From: Methylomonas aurea
Lineage (GTDB): Bacteria; Pseudomonadota; Gammaproteobacteria; Methylococcales; Methylomonadaceae
Direction: 5' to 3'
Length of the DNA stretch: 49,805 bases
NCBI RefSeq assembly: GCF_024505045.1
Contig: NZ_JANIBM010000030.1
Location: 1 to 49,805 of the forward strand
In this document: in pieces, positions 34,995-43,590 of the stretch
How positions within the stretch are numbered: position 1 is the first letter of the stretch
How the letters are laid out: every line of letters starts with the position of its first letter
The notes under the pieces: model-generated
Databases searched by the model: none
What the model was told of the DNA's origin: nothing
Seen by the model: the letters and a program-made list of their open reading frames with translations, nothing else
Translations under genes and position numbers: made by a program

Positions 34995-35783
34995 CTATTG
35001 CGTCATTTTTAGCGCGGTAGCAATCAAGACCAAAGCAAAGTAGCGTTTCAAGCGCTTAGCCGGTAAACGGTGTGCCAACTTTGCCCCGACCGGTGCGGTC
35101 AATACGCTAGTTAATGAAATTCCTACAAATGCCGGCAGGTACAGATGGCCGAGCTGGCCGCGCATCGCATCGTTCTCGTCTTGCCCCAATAAGGCGTAAC
35201 TCGCCGCTGCGGAAAACGCGATCGCTACGGCACACGCGCTGGAAGTGGCAATGGCGTTTTTCATGGCCAAGCCGCTGCCGGCCAAGTAGGGGACACTCAT
35301 CGTGCCGCCGCCTATGCCTAATATTGCCGATAACGCGCCAATCAAGAAGCCGACGATGTAGTCGATGCAGCGGCTACCGGTTCTTATGGTGGTTTTGGCT
35401 TGTTGTGGGCGGATCATGTTGACGCCGGTGTAGAGTAAATATGCGACGAAGCACCAACGCAATATCTCCGGATTGAAATGGTTTGCAGCCACGGCACCGG
35501 CAGCTGCGCCGGCCAGCAGGCTCGGGGCCAGTCTCGACACGCGTTGCCAGGCGATATTGCCGAGTTGATGATGGGTGCGTGCCGATGCCGCCGATGTCAA
35601 TAAGGCCGATGCCAGTGATGTGGCGACGGCGGAAAGCATGACCCGCTCCGCAGCGAAGTCATGGGCTTGGAATAACCAAACCAGGACAGGTACGATAATG
35701 GTCCCGCCACCGATGCCGAACAACCCGGCGGCAAGGCCGGCGAACAGGCCCAGCAATAAGCTGGCGAAAAATACTTCAGTCAT
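34995..35783 (-). CDS. TauE/SafE family permease
   Basis: This 262-residue protein has about eight membrane segments and the two-fold repeat typical of the sulfite exporter TauE/SafE family. GLFGIGGGTIIVPVL in the first half is echoed by AILGIGGGTMSVPYL in the second. Substrates in the family include sulfite, sulfoacetate and other organic anions; none can be assigned here. It is upstream of pqqA on the same strand, with a promoter candidate in between, so it is not clearly part of the pqq operon. Confidence 0.88.
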   Translation of the reverse strand: MTEVFFASLLLGLFAGLAAGLFGIGGGTIIVPVLVWLFQAHDFAAERVMLSAVATSLASALLTSAASARTHHQLGNIAWQRVSRLAPSLLAGAAAGAVAANHFNPEILRWCFVAYLLYTGVNMIRPQQAKTTIRTGSRCIDYIVGFLIGALSAILGIGGGTMSVPYLAGSGLAMKNAIATSSACAVAIAFSAAASYALLGQDENDAMRGQLGHLYLPAFVGISLTSVLTAPVGAKLAHRLPAKRLKRYFALVLIATALKMTQ

Positions 35784-35941
35784 TGGGTAATTGATTCAGG
35801 TGGGTAAGCGCTGGCGGATTAACGCGTTGAATTGGACTCGGCTGCTCTTTGGTTCTGGCAAGGGCTGGTTGGAATAAGCCGGACGCTATCATAGCGACTC
35901 ATTTATACTGTGTCTTTTTTGAAATTGCGGATTCGTTAGGT

Positions 35942-37180
35942 ATGAAGACATATCTGGTCGGCGGCGCGGTGCGTGATCGTTTACTGGATTACCCGGTCGA
36001 GGAGCGCGATTGGCTGGTAGTCGGCGAAACCGCCGAGTCCATGCTGGCGCGCGGTTTTCGGCCGGTAGGAAAGGATTTTCCGGTGTTTTTGCATCCCGAC
36101 ACTCATGAAGAGTATGCCTTGGCCAGAACCGAGCGCAAAACCGCCGGCGGTTATAAAGGCTTTGCCGTGCATGCCGCTCCGGATGTGTCGCTGGAAGAGG
36201 ATTTGCAGCGGCGCGATTTGACCATCAACGCGATGGCCATCGGCGACGACGGCGTATTGGTCGATCCGTTTTGCGGCCGGCAGGATCTCGAGCAAAGACT
36301 GCTGCGGCATGTTTCGCCGGCTTTTAGCGAAGATCCGGTGCGGATATTGCGCGCGGCGCGTTTTGCCGCTCGATATGCTCACCTCGGCTTCCGGGTGGCC
36401 GACGAAACTTTGGCGTTGATGCGGCAAATGGTCGCCGACGGCGAGGCCGACTACTTGGTATCAGAGCGGGTTTGGGCCGAATTGCACAAAGCGTTGTTGG
36501 AACGTACCCCGCAAGCATTTTTTCAGGTATTGCGCGATTGCGGGGCATTGCGGGTGGTGTTTCCGGAACTCGACGCTCTCTTCGGTGTGCCGCAACCGGA
36601 AAAGCATCATCCGGAAATCGATACCGGGGTGCATGCCTTGATGGTGTTGGAACAGGCGGCACAACTCTCCGCCAAAGCCGAGGTGCGTTTGGCGGCGTTG
36701 CTGCACGATTTGGGTAAGGCCTTGACGCCTCAGGCGCATTGGCCAAGCCATCATGGCCACGAAAAAAAAGGTTTGCCGGTGTTGCAGCGCTTCTGCCAGC
36801 GGTTACGGGTACCCAATTCGTTTAAAAACTTGAGTGCTCAAGTGATGGAATACCATACCCATTGTCATCGGGCGCTGGAATTGCGGGCGGATACCTTGGT
36901 CGACATGCTGATGGCGCTTGGCGCATTCAAACCGGACAGTCGGCTGGAGGAATTTTTATTGGCTTGCGAGGCCGATGCCAGAGGCCGTAGCGGTTTCGAG
37001 CAGCGTGCCTATCCGCAGGCGGACTATATACGTGGCGTCGCTGCGGCTGCCGCTGCGACTGGCACCGACGGCTTGCTTGACCAAGGCTTGCGCGGCGAGC
37101 AGATTGGTGCGGCAATCCGTGGCTTGAGGATACAGGCCGTCAGCCGCTACAAAACCCACTACCGGTCTATCGTTGCATGA
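35942..37180 (+). CDS. cca: Multifunctional CCA tRNA nucleotidyltransferase
   Basis: This 412-residue enzyme, the E. coli Cca length, adds or repairs the 3' CCA end of tRNAs. The nucleotidyltransferase signature YLVGGAVRDRLLDYPVEERD (part) starts at residue 4. The neck domain has EDPVRILRAARFAARY, and an HD domain (LLHDLGKALTP, HHGHEKKG) adds phosphodiesterase activity. The ATG at 35942 with TTAGGT upstream is the family start; the frame is open further up without support. It overlaps the next gene by four bases. Confidence 0.96.
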   Translation: MKTYLVGGAVRDRLLDYPVEERDWLVVGETAESMLARGFRPVGKDFPVFLHPDTHEEYALARTERKTAGGYKGFAVHAAPDVSLEEDLQRRDLTINAMAIGDDGVLVDPFCGRQDLEQRLLRHVSPAFSEDPVRILRAARFAARYAHLGFRVADETLALMRQMVADGEADYLVSERVWAELHKALLERTPQAFFQVLRDCGALRVVFPELDALFGVPQPEKHHPEIDTGVHALMVLEQAAQLSAKAEVRLAALLHDLGKALTPQAHWPSHHGHEKKGLPVLQRFCQRLRVPNSFKNLSAQVMEYHTHCHRALELRADTLVDMLMALGAFKPDSRLEEFLLACEADARGRSGFEQRAYPQADYIRGVAAAAAATGTDGLLDQGLRGEQIGAAIRGLRIQAVSRYKTHYRSIVA

Positions 37181-37527
37181 ATACCGTTCTGATTTCCGCC
37201 GGTTTGTTGGTTTGCAGCAATGTCTTCATGACCTTTGCCTGGTACGCGCATTTGAAAGAATTGAACAACAAACCATGGCTGGTCGCGGCATTGGCCAGTT
37301 GGGGGGTGGCTTTGTTCGAATACTTGCTACAAGTTCCGGCAAATCGTATCGGCTACACTGCGCTCAGCGTCGGCCAGTTGAAGATTATGCAGGAGGTGAT
37401 TGCGTTGAGCGTGTTCGTGCCGTTTTCGGTGTACTACATGAAGGAGCCGCTGAAACTGGATTATTTGTGGGCCGGATTGTGTTTGCTCGGCGCGGTGTTT
37501 TTTATCTTCAGGGCCAAATTCAATTAA
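37177..37527 (+). CDS. DUF486 small multidrug-type membrane protein
   Basis: This 116-residue protein with four hydrophobic segments belongs to the DUF486 branch of the drug/metabolite transporter superfamily. FMTFAWYAHLKELNNKPW (part) and the VPANRIGYTALSVGQLKIMQE stretch quoted in part are characteristic. Transport function is unproven for the family. It overlaps the cca stop by four bases (ATGA). Confidence 0.88.
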   Translation: MNTVLISAGLLVCSNVFMTFAWYAHLKELNNKPWLVAALASWGVALFEYLLQVPANRIGYTALSVGQLKIMQEVIALSVFVPFSVYYMKEPLKLDYLWAGLCLLGAVFFIFRAKFN

Positions 37528-37566
37528 ACGATTAAGGCTAAGCAGCCGGAATAGCGGATATCCAAT

Positions 37567-38433
37567 ATGCTGAGTTACCGACACGGTTTTCATGCCGGCA
37601 ATTTTGCCGATGTTTTGAAACACAGCCTGCTGACTCTGGTCATCGCGGCTTTTAAGCAGAAGACCAAGCCATTCGTTTACATTGATACCCACGCCGGAGC
37701 CGGCAAGTACTCGCTTAAATCGGAGTTCGCCGAAAAGACCGGCGAATATCGACAGGGTATCGTACCTGTTTGGCGAGCATCGGATCCGCCGGCGGAATTA
37801 CGCGACTATCTGGCAGCAGTACGCGCGGAAAATACCGGCAAGCAACTGCTGCGGTATCCGGGTTCGCCGCAATTGGTCCGGCGCTTGGTCCGGCCCCAGG
37901 ATCGGTTATTATTGTCCGAATTGCACAGTTCCGACGCCGATGCATTGCAGCAGTTGTTTGCCGGTGATAAGCAGGTGGTCGTAGCCAGGGAGGACGGCTT
38001 GAGCATGTTAGCGAAAAAATTGCCGCCGATTCAGCGCCGCGGGCTGGTTTTGATCGACCCCAGTTACGAGATGAGAGACGAATACAAAAAAGTGGTCGCA
38101 GCTGTGGTGAGCGCCCACCGTCATTTCGCTACCGGAGTCTATGCGCTTTGGTATCCGGTCATCGAACGGGCCGCGACTGAAGATTTCGTTGCCAAACTGG
38201 CCGGGACCGGCATTCCCAAGCAATTGCGTATTGAACATTGCGTTGCCGACGACGGTGCCGGTCGGGGGATGACAGGATCCGGCATGCTGTTTATCAATCC
38301 GCCCTGGATGTTGGCCAGCCAGGCGCAAACATTGTTACCCTGGTTGGACAGGGTTTTGGCCGACGGCGGCGGACGCTGGAAAGTCGACTGGATCGTACCT
38401 GAGATCGGTGCGGGTAGCGCGTTACGGAATTAG
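37567..38433 (+). CDS. rlmJ: 23S rRNA (adenine-2030 N6) methyltransferase RlmJ
   Basis: This 288-residue SAM-dependent methyltransferase has the diagnostic N-terminus MLSYRHGFHAGNFADVLKH (part), DTHAGAGKY as SAM motif I and IDPSYE as the DPPY-type catalytic motif IV. It methylates A2030 of 23S rRNA in E. coli (280 residues). It follows DUF486 after 39 bases and precedes a small membrane protein by two bases. Confidence 0.96.
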   Translation: MLSYRHGFHAGNFADVLKHSLLTLVIAAFKQKTKPFVYIDTHAGAGKYSLKSEFAEKTGEYRQGIVPVWRASDPPAELRDYLAAVRAENTGKQLLRYPGSPQLVRRLVRPQDRLLLSELHSSDADALQQLFAGDKQVVVAREDGLSMLAKKLPPIQRRGLVLIDPSYEMRDEYKKVVAAVVSAHRHFATGVYALWYPVIERAATEDFVAKLAGTGIPKQLRIEHCVADDGAGRGMTGSGMLFINPPWMLASQAQTLLPWLDRVLADGGGRWKVDWIVPEIGAGSALRN

Positions 38434-38435
38434 CC

Positions 38436-38900
38436 ATGTTGAGAAAAAATCTCGATCTAATCGTCGTCGGCTTTATCGTCTTGGCGCTCGTGATGTATGA
38501 CGTGACGCTGGAGTTGTTGGGAGAATTGATGCACTTGATGTTCGAAGGTCTGCACGTGGCTTTCGAATACGTCGAGTTGGGTATCGAGGAAACGGTTGAG
38601 CTGATATTTCACGTGCTGGATGTAGGCGAAATTGTCGAATATTTGTTCGAGTCGGATCGCCACGGCAGCCAGGTCGTGACGTTTTACATCCTGCTGTCGA
38701 TTTTCGGTTTCGGATTTTACAAATTATGGAAAACTTTGCCGCGGGTACACGCTTTTTTAAAATTGCGGCTACTGAACATCTGGGTCCGGCGCAAAACCGA
38801 GTTGCAACTGTACTGGTTGTCGCTGACGATGCGCAATAAGGTGACTCTTGCAATTACCGCATTGCTCGTCGCATATATCGCTTCCTTTTTCGTGATGTAA
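38436..38900 (+). CDS. Unrecognised three-helix membrane protein, Glu/His-rich
   Basis: I do not recognise this 154-residue protein. Hydrophobic helices are predicted at about 8-24, 78-95 and 135-153. Between the first two lies a strikingly acidic, amphipathic stretch (about 25-76) with regularly spaced Glu and four His. The third region is preceded by a basic amphipathic segment (HAFLKLRLLNIWVRRK). Its start is two bases after rlmJ, suggesting co-translation. Function unknown. Confidence 0.72.
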   Translation: MLRKNLDLIVVGFIVLALVMYDVTLELLGELMHLMFEGLHVAFEYVELGIEETVELIFHVLDVGEIVEYLFESDRHGSQVVTFYILLSIFGFGFYKLWKTLPRVHAFLKLRLLNIWVRRKTELQLYWLSLTMRNKVTLAITALLVAYIASFFVM

Positions 38901-38936
38901 GTAACTGCGCTTTGCCAAACAGTTTTGAGCAATCTG

Positions 38937-40373
38937 ATGCCATTAGAACAAGTCAAGCAATCCATTCTGGCCGGCAACGGTCTGCAAACTCAAGATATCG
39001 ACAGGATCATGGCTGCGCTGCTCAGCGCGCCGGTGGATGCCGCCGATATTTATTTTCAATCCAGCCATTTCGAATCCTGGTCTTTGGAGGGCGGGATCAT
39101 CAAAGAAGGCAGTCATTCGATAGAGCACGGAGCAGGGGTGCGGGCCATCAGCGGCGATAAAACCGGATTTGCTTATAGCGACCGGATCGAATTACCGATA
39201 CTGCTGGAAGCCGCCAACAACGTCAAAGCCATCGTTCGCCAGGGGCAGCAGGCCCAACGTCGGATCGATACCTATCGCGGCGCGCCCTGTTTGTACCGGC
39301 CCGTGAATCCGCTAAAGTCTTTGGACGACCGGCAAAAAATCGAATTGTTGATGCGAGTCGATCGAGAAACCCGTAAGCTGGATTCGCGCATCGAAGAGGT
39401 CATGGTCAGTTTGATCGCCGCCTACGACCATGTGCTGATCGCAAACCAGGACGGCTCGTTGGCAGCCGACATTCGACCGCTGGTGCGGATGAATGTCACG
39501 GTGATCATGGTCGAGAAGGGCAGGCGTGAACAGGGCAGCATGGGCGGCGGCGGCCGCAGCGACTACGGCTATTTCCTGGAGGGCGATCGCGCGTTGGAAT
39601 ATGGCCGGGAGGCCGTGCGCCAGGCGCAAGTCAATTTACAAGCCCAGGAGGCCCCGGCCGGCAATATGACCGTGGTCTTGGGTTCCGGTTGGCCGGGGAT
39701 TTTGCTGCACGAAGCCATCGGCCATGGTTTGGAGGGCGACTTTAACCGTAAAGGTACCTCGGCTTTTAGCGGCCGAGTCGGCGAACGGGTGGCCTCCGAT
39801 CTGTGTACCGTGGTGGACGACGGCACGCTGCAAGGCCGGCGCGGTTCGTTGAATATCGACGACGAGGGGACTCCGACCGAAAATACCGTGTTGATCGAGA
39901 AGGGCATTCTGAAAGGTTACATGCAGGATAAACTGAACGCCCGGCTGATGGGTGTGGTGCCTACCGGCAACGGCCGCCGCGAATCCTATGCCCATCTGCC
40001 GATGCCCAGAATGACCAACACTTACATGTTGCCGGGGCAAAGCGATCCGGAAGAAATCATCGCCTCGGTAAAGAAAGGCCTGTATGCACGCAATTTCGGC
40101 GGCGGCCAGGTGGATATTACGTCTGGCAAGTTCGTATTCTCGGCCAGCGAAGCCTATCTGATCGAAAACGGTAAAATCACTCGGCCGGTAAAAGGCGCCA
40201 CGCTGATCGGCAATGGTCCCGACGTACTGACCAAAGTTTCGATGGTAGGCAACGACATGGCTTTGGACAGCGGCGTCGGCACCTGCGGCAAGGACGGGCA
40301 AAGCGTTCCGGTCGGCGTCGGCCAGCCGACGCTGAAAATCGATGGATTAACGGTCGGCGGTACCGGCGTCTGA
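38937..40373 (+). CDS. tldD: Metalloprotease TldD
   Basis: This protein of about 478 residues is a zinc-dependent protease subunit that acts with PmbA/TldE to degrade or mature unfolded small peptides. The zinc motif HEAIGH is at residues 258-263, with [16 protein letters not shown] (part) following. The late [22 protein letters not shown] segment, quoted in part, is a family block. ATG 38937 is chosen; an in-frame TTG lies 12 bases earlier. Neither has a strong ribosome site. pmbA follows 58 bases later. Confidence 0.95.
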   Translation: MPLEQVKQSILAGNGLQTQDIDRIMAALLSAPVDAADIYFQSSHFESWSLEGGIIKEGSHSIEHGAGVRAISGDKTGFAYSDRIELPILLEAANNVKAIVRQGQQAQRRIDTYRGAPCLYRPVNPLKSLDDRQKIELLMRVDRETRKLDSRIEEVMVSLIAAYDHVLIANQDGSLAADIRPLVRMNVTVIMVEKGRREQGSMGGGGRSDYGYFLEGDRALEYGREAVRQAQVNLQAQEAPAGNMTVVLGSGWPGILLHEAIGHGLEGDFNRKGTSAFSGRVGERVASDLCTVVDDGTLQGRRGSLNIDDEGTPTENTVLIEKGILKGYMQDKLNARLMGVVPTGNGRRESYAHLPMPRMTNTYMLPGQSDPEEIIASVKKGLYARNFGGGQVDITSGKFVFSASEAYLIENGKITRPVKGATLIGNGPDVLTKVSMVGNDMALDSGVGTCGKDGQSVPVGVGQPTLKIDGLTVGGTGV

Positions 40374-40431
40374 AGCAATGAAGTGCGAATGGAACCGCCT
40401 TCGCGCGTAACGACTAAACAAGAGATTCACC

Positions 40432-41763
40432 GTGCAAAACCAGGAAGAAATCGATCGATTAAAAGAGGTTGTCCAGCATTTGTTGGACGAAGCCAGATTA
40501 CAAGGCGCCACTGCCGCAGAAGCTGCATTCAGCGTCGATAACGGCCTGTCGGTATCTGCCCGGCTCGGCGACGTGGAAACCGTGGAATACCATTGCGACC
40601 AAGGCGTCGGCGTCACGGTGTATTTCGGCAAAAAGAAAGGCTCGGCCAGCACCAACGATATTTCTGCGGGTTCGCTGAAGGAAACCGTCAAGGCGGCGTG
40701 CAGTATTGCCCGTTATGCCAGCGAGGACGAGTTTGCCGGGCTGCCCGATCCGGAATTACTGGCCACAGAGTTTCCCGATCTCGATCTGAATCATCCTTGG
40801 GCGTTGAATGCCGAGCAGGCGATTGAAGTAGCGATCGAATGCGAAAACGCAGCGCGCGGATATAGCTCGGAGATCAGTAATTCCGAGGGCGCTTCGGTCA
40901 ATACCCACCAAGGTACTAGGGTGTTCGGTAATTCTTCGGGATTTTTGCAAGGCTACCAATCCAGTCGCCATTCTGTGAGCTGTTCGGTGCTGGCGGGTAG
41001 CGGCGACTCGATGCAGCGCGATTATTGGTACAGTGTGGCGCGTAATCCGTTCGATTTGGAGTCTGCGGCGCAGGTTGGCGAACAAGCCGCCCAGCGCACG
41101 GTTGCCCGGCTAGGTGCGCGGACTCTCGGCACCCGGCAGTGTCCGGTGTTGTTCGCGCCAGAGATGGCTTCCGGTTTGATCGGCGCTTTGTTGGGCGCGA
41201 TCAGCGGCGGCAGCCTTTACCGAAAATCTTCTTTTCTGCTGGACAGCCTCGGGACGCAGATATTGCCTGAGTTCGTGCGGATACACGAGCAACCGTTGTT
41301 GCCGCGCGCACTGGGTAGCGCCAGCTACGATGCGGAAGGCGTGGCGACGCGGGCGCGCGACATTGTCGGCAGCGGCATTCTGCAATCCTATATTCTCAGT
41401 ACCTATTCTGCACGAAAGCTGGGGATGCAGACTACCGGTAATGCCGGCGGCGTGCATAACCTGATTGTCGAGCCGGGCGACCGCGATTTTGCAGGAATGT
41501 TGAAGCTGTTGGGTACCGGTTTGTTGGTAACCGAATTGATGGGGCAGGGCGTCAATCGCGTGACCGGCGACTATTCGCGCGGCGCGGCCGGATTCTGGGT
41601 CGAGAACGGCGCGATTCAATTTCCGGTACAGGAAATCACGATCGCCGGTAACCTGAAGGATATGTTGCGCAATATCGTCGCGATTGGCAGCGATACGGAC
41701 TTACGTGGCAACATCCGGGTGGGCTCGATCCTGTTGGAGCGGATGGCAATCGCCGGCGAGTAG
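40432..41763 (+). CDS. pmbA: Metalloprotease PmbA/TldE
   Basis: This 443-residue partner of TldD forms the heterodimer that clears or processes peptides (microcin B17 and CcdA in E. coli). It lacks an HExxxH motif, as usual for this subunit. Family segments are EYHCDQGVGVTVYFGKKKGSAS (part), the TGNAGGVHNLIVEPGD block and the C-terminal IAIGSDTDLRGNIRVGSILL (part). It starts with GTG behind AAGAGA. A hairpin follows in the gap to a convergent gene. Confidence 0.95.
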   Translation: MQNQEEIDRLKEVVQHLLDEARLQGATAAEAAFSVDNGLSVSARLGDVETVEYHCDQGVGVTVYFGKKKGSASTNDISAGSLKETVKAACSIARYASEDEFAGLPDPELLATEFPDLDLNHPWALNAEQAIEVAIECENAARGYSSEISNSEGASVNTHQGTRVFGNSSGFLQGYQSSRHSVSCSVLAGSGDSMQRDYWYSVARNPFDLESAAQVGEQAAQRTVARLGARTLGTRQCPVLFAPEMASGLIGALLGAISGGSLYRKSSFLLDSLGTQILPEFVRIHEQPLLPRALGSASYDAEGVATRARDIVGSGILQSYILSTYSARKLGMQTTGNAGGVHNLIVEPGDRDFAGMLKLLGTGLLVTELMGQGVNRVTGDYSRGAAGFWVENGAIQFPVQEITIAGNLKDMLRNIVAIGSDTDLRGNIRVGSILLERMAIAGE

Positions 41764-41800
41764 ATGCTGCTGTTTCGACTGAATAGAATGCGTTGGTGAC

Positions 41801-41828
41801 GGAAGCCGGGGTCCCCAAGCTTCCTTTT
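41801..41828 (+). terminator. Hairpin terminator after pmbA
   Basis: GGAAGC (41801-41806) pairs with GCTTCC (41819-41824), with an inner GGG/CCC pairing, followed by TTTT. It lies between convergent pmbA and the PEP-CTERM gene. Confidence 0.55.
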
Positions 41829-41839
41829 AGTCGGATAAT

Positions 41840-42370
41840 CTAAGCTTTGCGGCGCAAACCGAACCAGCCTACCAGGCTGGAACCGAATAACCATATTGCT
41901 GCGGGTACAGGAACTGCTGCGACCTCCGCTAACACCGCGTAGCGAACTTGGGATTGGTTACCGTCGACCAGAGACACGAAAGCAAAGTCGTTGAACGGAT
42001 GGTAGTCGTCAGTATGGAAGCGCCAGTCGAAACTGAATGACTCGCCGGCCAACGCTGTTAACGCAAACGTATACAGTTCGCCGTCGGTGCCGTGCTCATT
42101 CTGGGTGTTGGCATAGTTTGCAGTATCTGCAGGGCTGGCCGGGTTGGTTCTCAAGGCTTTTACGTAGCCGGGAAGGTCGAGGTAGGACTCTATGCTCGAA
42201 TCACCTTCATCGCTGACCCCGATAGTGACTGTGCCGGTAAAATCAGCGACAAACGTATAGTTAAATGTTTGCAGTCCGGAATCGCCGAAGCTGGGTACGA
42301 ATATCGTGTTTGCCTGGGCAATCCCCGTTGAGGCTAGCGTCAAGAATATTCCGAGTAGGCAGTATTTCAT
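41840..42370 (-). CDS. PEP-CTERM-type exported protein
   Basis: This 176-residue protein has an N-terminal signal peptide (MKYCLLGIFLTLASTGIAQA, cleavage after AQA). Its middle is Ser/Thr/Asp-rich and beta-predicted. The C-terminal sorting signal is VPVPAAIWLFGSSLVGWFGL ending RRKA. This is the variant exosortase signal common in Methylomonas-like and other EPS-producing gammaproteobacteria. The ATG at 42370 has GGAG six bases upstream; a longer frame is rejected. No exosortase is in the window. Confidence 0.88.
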   Translation of the reverse strand: MKYCLLGIFLTLASTGIAQANTIFVPSFGDSGLQTFNYTFVADFTGTVTIGVSDEGDSSIESYLDLPGYVKALRTNPASPADTANYANTQNEHGTDGELYTFALTALAGESFSFDWRFHTDDYHPFNDFAFVSLVDGNQSQVRYAVLAEVAAVPVPAAIWLFGSSLVGWFGLRRKA

Positions 42371-42546
42371 TGTATGCTCCAATTGACTGAGATGAATAAA
42401 CTCTCTCCCCTTGAAGACTGTCACGCAGAAAATAGGCCAACATTTACTTATATAATGTTTTTATGGGCTTATGTGTTTATTGGTTTGGTGCGCAAACCGT
42501 ATTTGTAAAAGCGGCCGACGGTCCGGCAGTTGGGTTGATTGACCGG

Positions 42547-43590
42547 TTAACGAGGTGGTTCATGGTTCGGTTGAACTGGTAGCGCCGCCAAAATCTCTTC
42601 TATCAGTTTCGGGCCGCGGTAAATCAAGCCGCTATAAATTTGCAGCAAACTGGCTCCGGCATTGAGTTTTTCTTGGGCGTCTTCGGCGCAGAGAATGCCG
42701 CCGGCAGCGATAATCGGAACCCGGTTTTGCAAGGTCTCGGCCAGCCCCTTCACTACTCTGGTCGCGGCATCTTTGACCGGCGCGCCGCTCAGGCCGCCGC
42801 TTTCCTCGGCGTGAATATGACCCTGTACTTTGTCACGTGTGATCGTGGTATTGGTAGCAATTACGCCGTCGATGCCGAAATCCAGTAGTAACTCGGCAAT
42901 ATGTCTGATTTCCTCATCATTCAAATCCGGTGCGATTTTCACTGCGATTGGCGTATATTTCCCGTGCTGCGCCTGCAACCGGTTCTGTTCGTTTTTCAGT
43001 GTTTCCAACAGATGCTTGATTTCGTCGCCTTGTTGTAACTGGCGTAAATTTTTGGTGTTGGGTGAGGAGATATTGATCGTAATGTAGCTGGCGGCAGCGT
43101 AACTTTTGCGTAAACCGATCAAGTAGTCGTCAGTCGCCTGTTCCAACGGCGTATCGGCGTTTTTACCGATATTGATACCCAAAATACCTTGGTAATGCCG
43201 CTTTCCGGTTTGCTCCAGTAGATGGTCGATGCCGAGGTTGTTGAATCCCATCCGATTGATAATGGCCCGGTGTTCCGGTAGGCGGAACAGGCGCGGCTTG
43301 GGGTTTCCGGGCTGCGGCCTGGGTGTTACCGTGCCGATTTCGATAAAGCCGAAGCCCAATGCCGCCAGGGCGTCGATGTAATCTCCGTTTTTATCCAGGC
43401 CTGCGGCCAGGCCCAATGGGTTCTCAAATTCCAGGCCCATGACCATGACTGGTTTGACTGTCGACTGGGCCTTGATCAAGCCGGAAAGGCCGCTCAACTG
43501 CGCCAGCTTTAATAGGTCAAGCGTCAGGTGATGTGCTGTTTCCGGAGGTAGAGAAAATAGTAACGGGCGGACTGAGGAATATAGATTCAT
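42547..43590 (-). CDS. pyrD: Dihydroorotate dehydrogenase, quinone-dependent (class 2)
   Basis: This 347-residue inner-membrane-associated flavoenzyme oxidises dihydroorotate to orotate with quinone as acceptor. The N-terminal amphipathic membrane-docking helices (about 1-40) mark class 2. NISSPNTKNLRQLQ carries the catalytic Ser. GLAAGLDKNGDYIDALAALG (part) and IAAGGILCAEDAQEKL (part) are FMN-binding. Its start overlaps the thiO stop by four bases, so the two are translated together. Confidence 0.96.
   Translation of the reverse strand: MNLYSSVRPLLFSLPPETAHHLTLDLLKLAQLSGLSGLIKAQSTVKPVMVMGLEFENPLGLAAGLDKNGDYIDALAALGFGFIEIGTVTPRPQPGNPKPRLFRLPEHRAIINRMGFNNLGIDHLLEQTGKRHYQGILGINIGKNADTPLEQATDDYLIGLRKSYAAASYITINISSPNTKNLRQLQQGDEIKHLLETLKNEQNRLQAQHGKYTPIAVKIAPDLNDEEIRHIAELLLDFGIDGVIATNTTITRDKVQGHIHAEESGGLSGAPVKDAATRVVKGLAETLQNRVPIIAAGGILCAEDAQEKLNAGASLLQIYSGLIYRGPKLIEEILAALPVQPNHEPPR

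Noticed and set aside
35849-35941. N-terminal extension of cca
   Set aside because: The family starts at MKTYLVGGAVRD, there is a ribosome site before 35942, and the upstream segment shows no conservation pattern.
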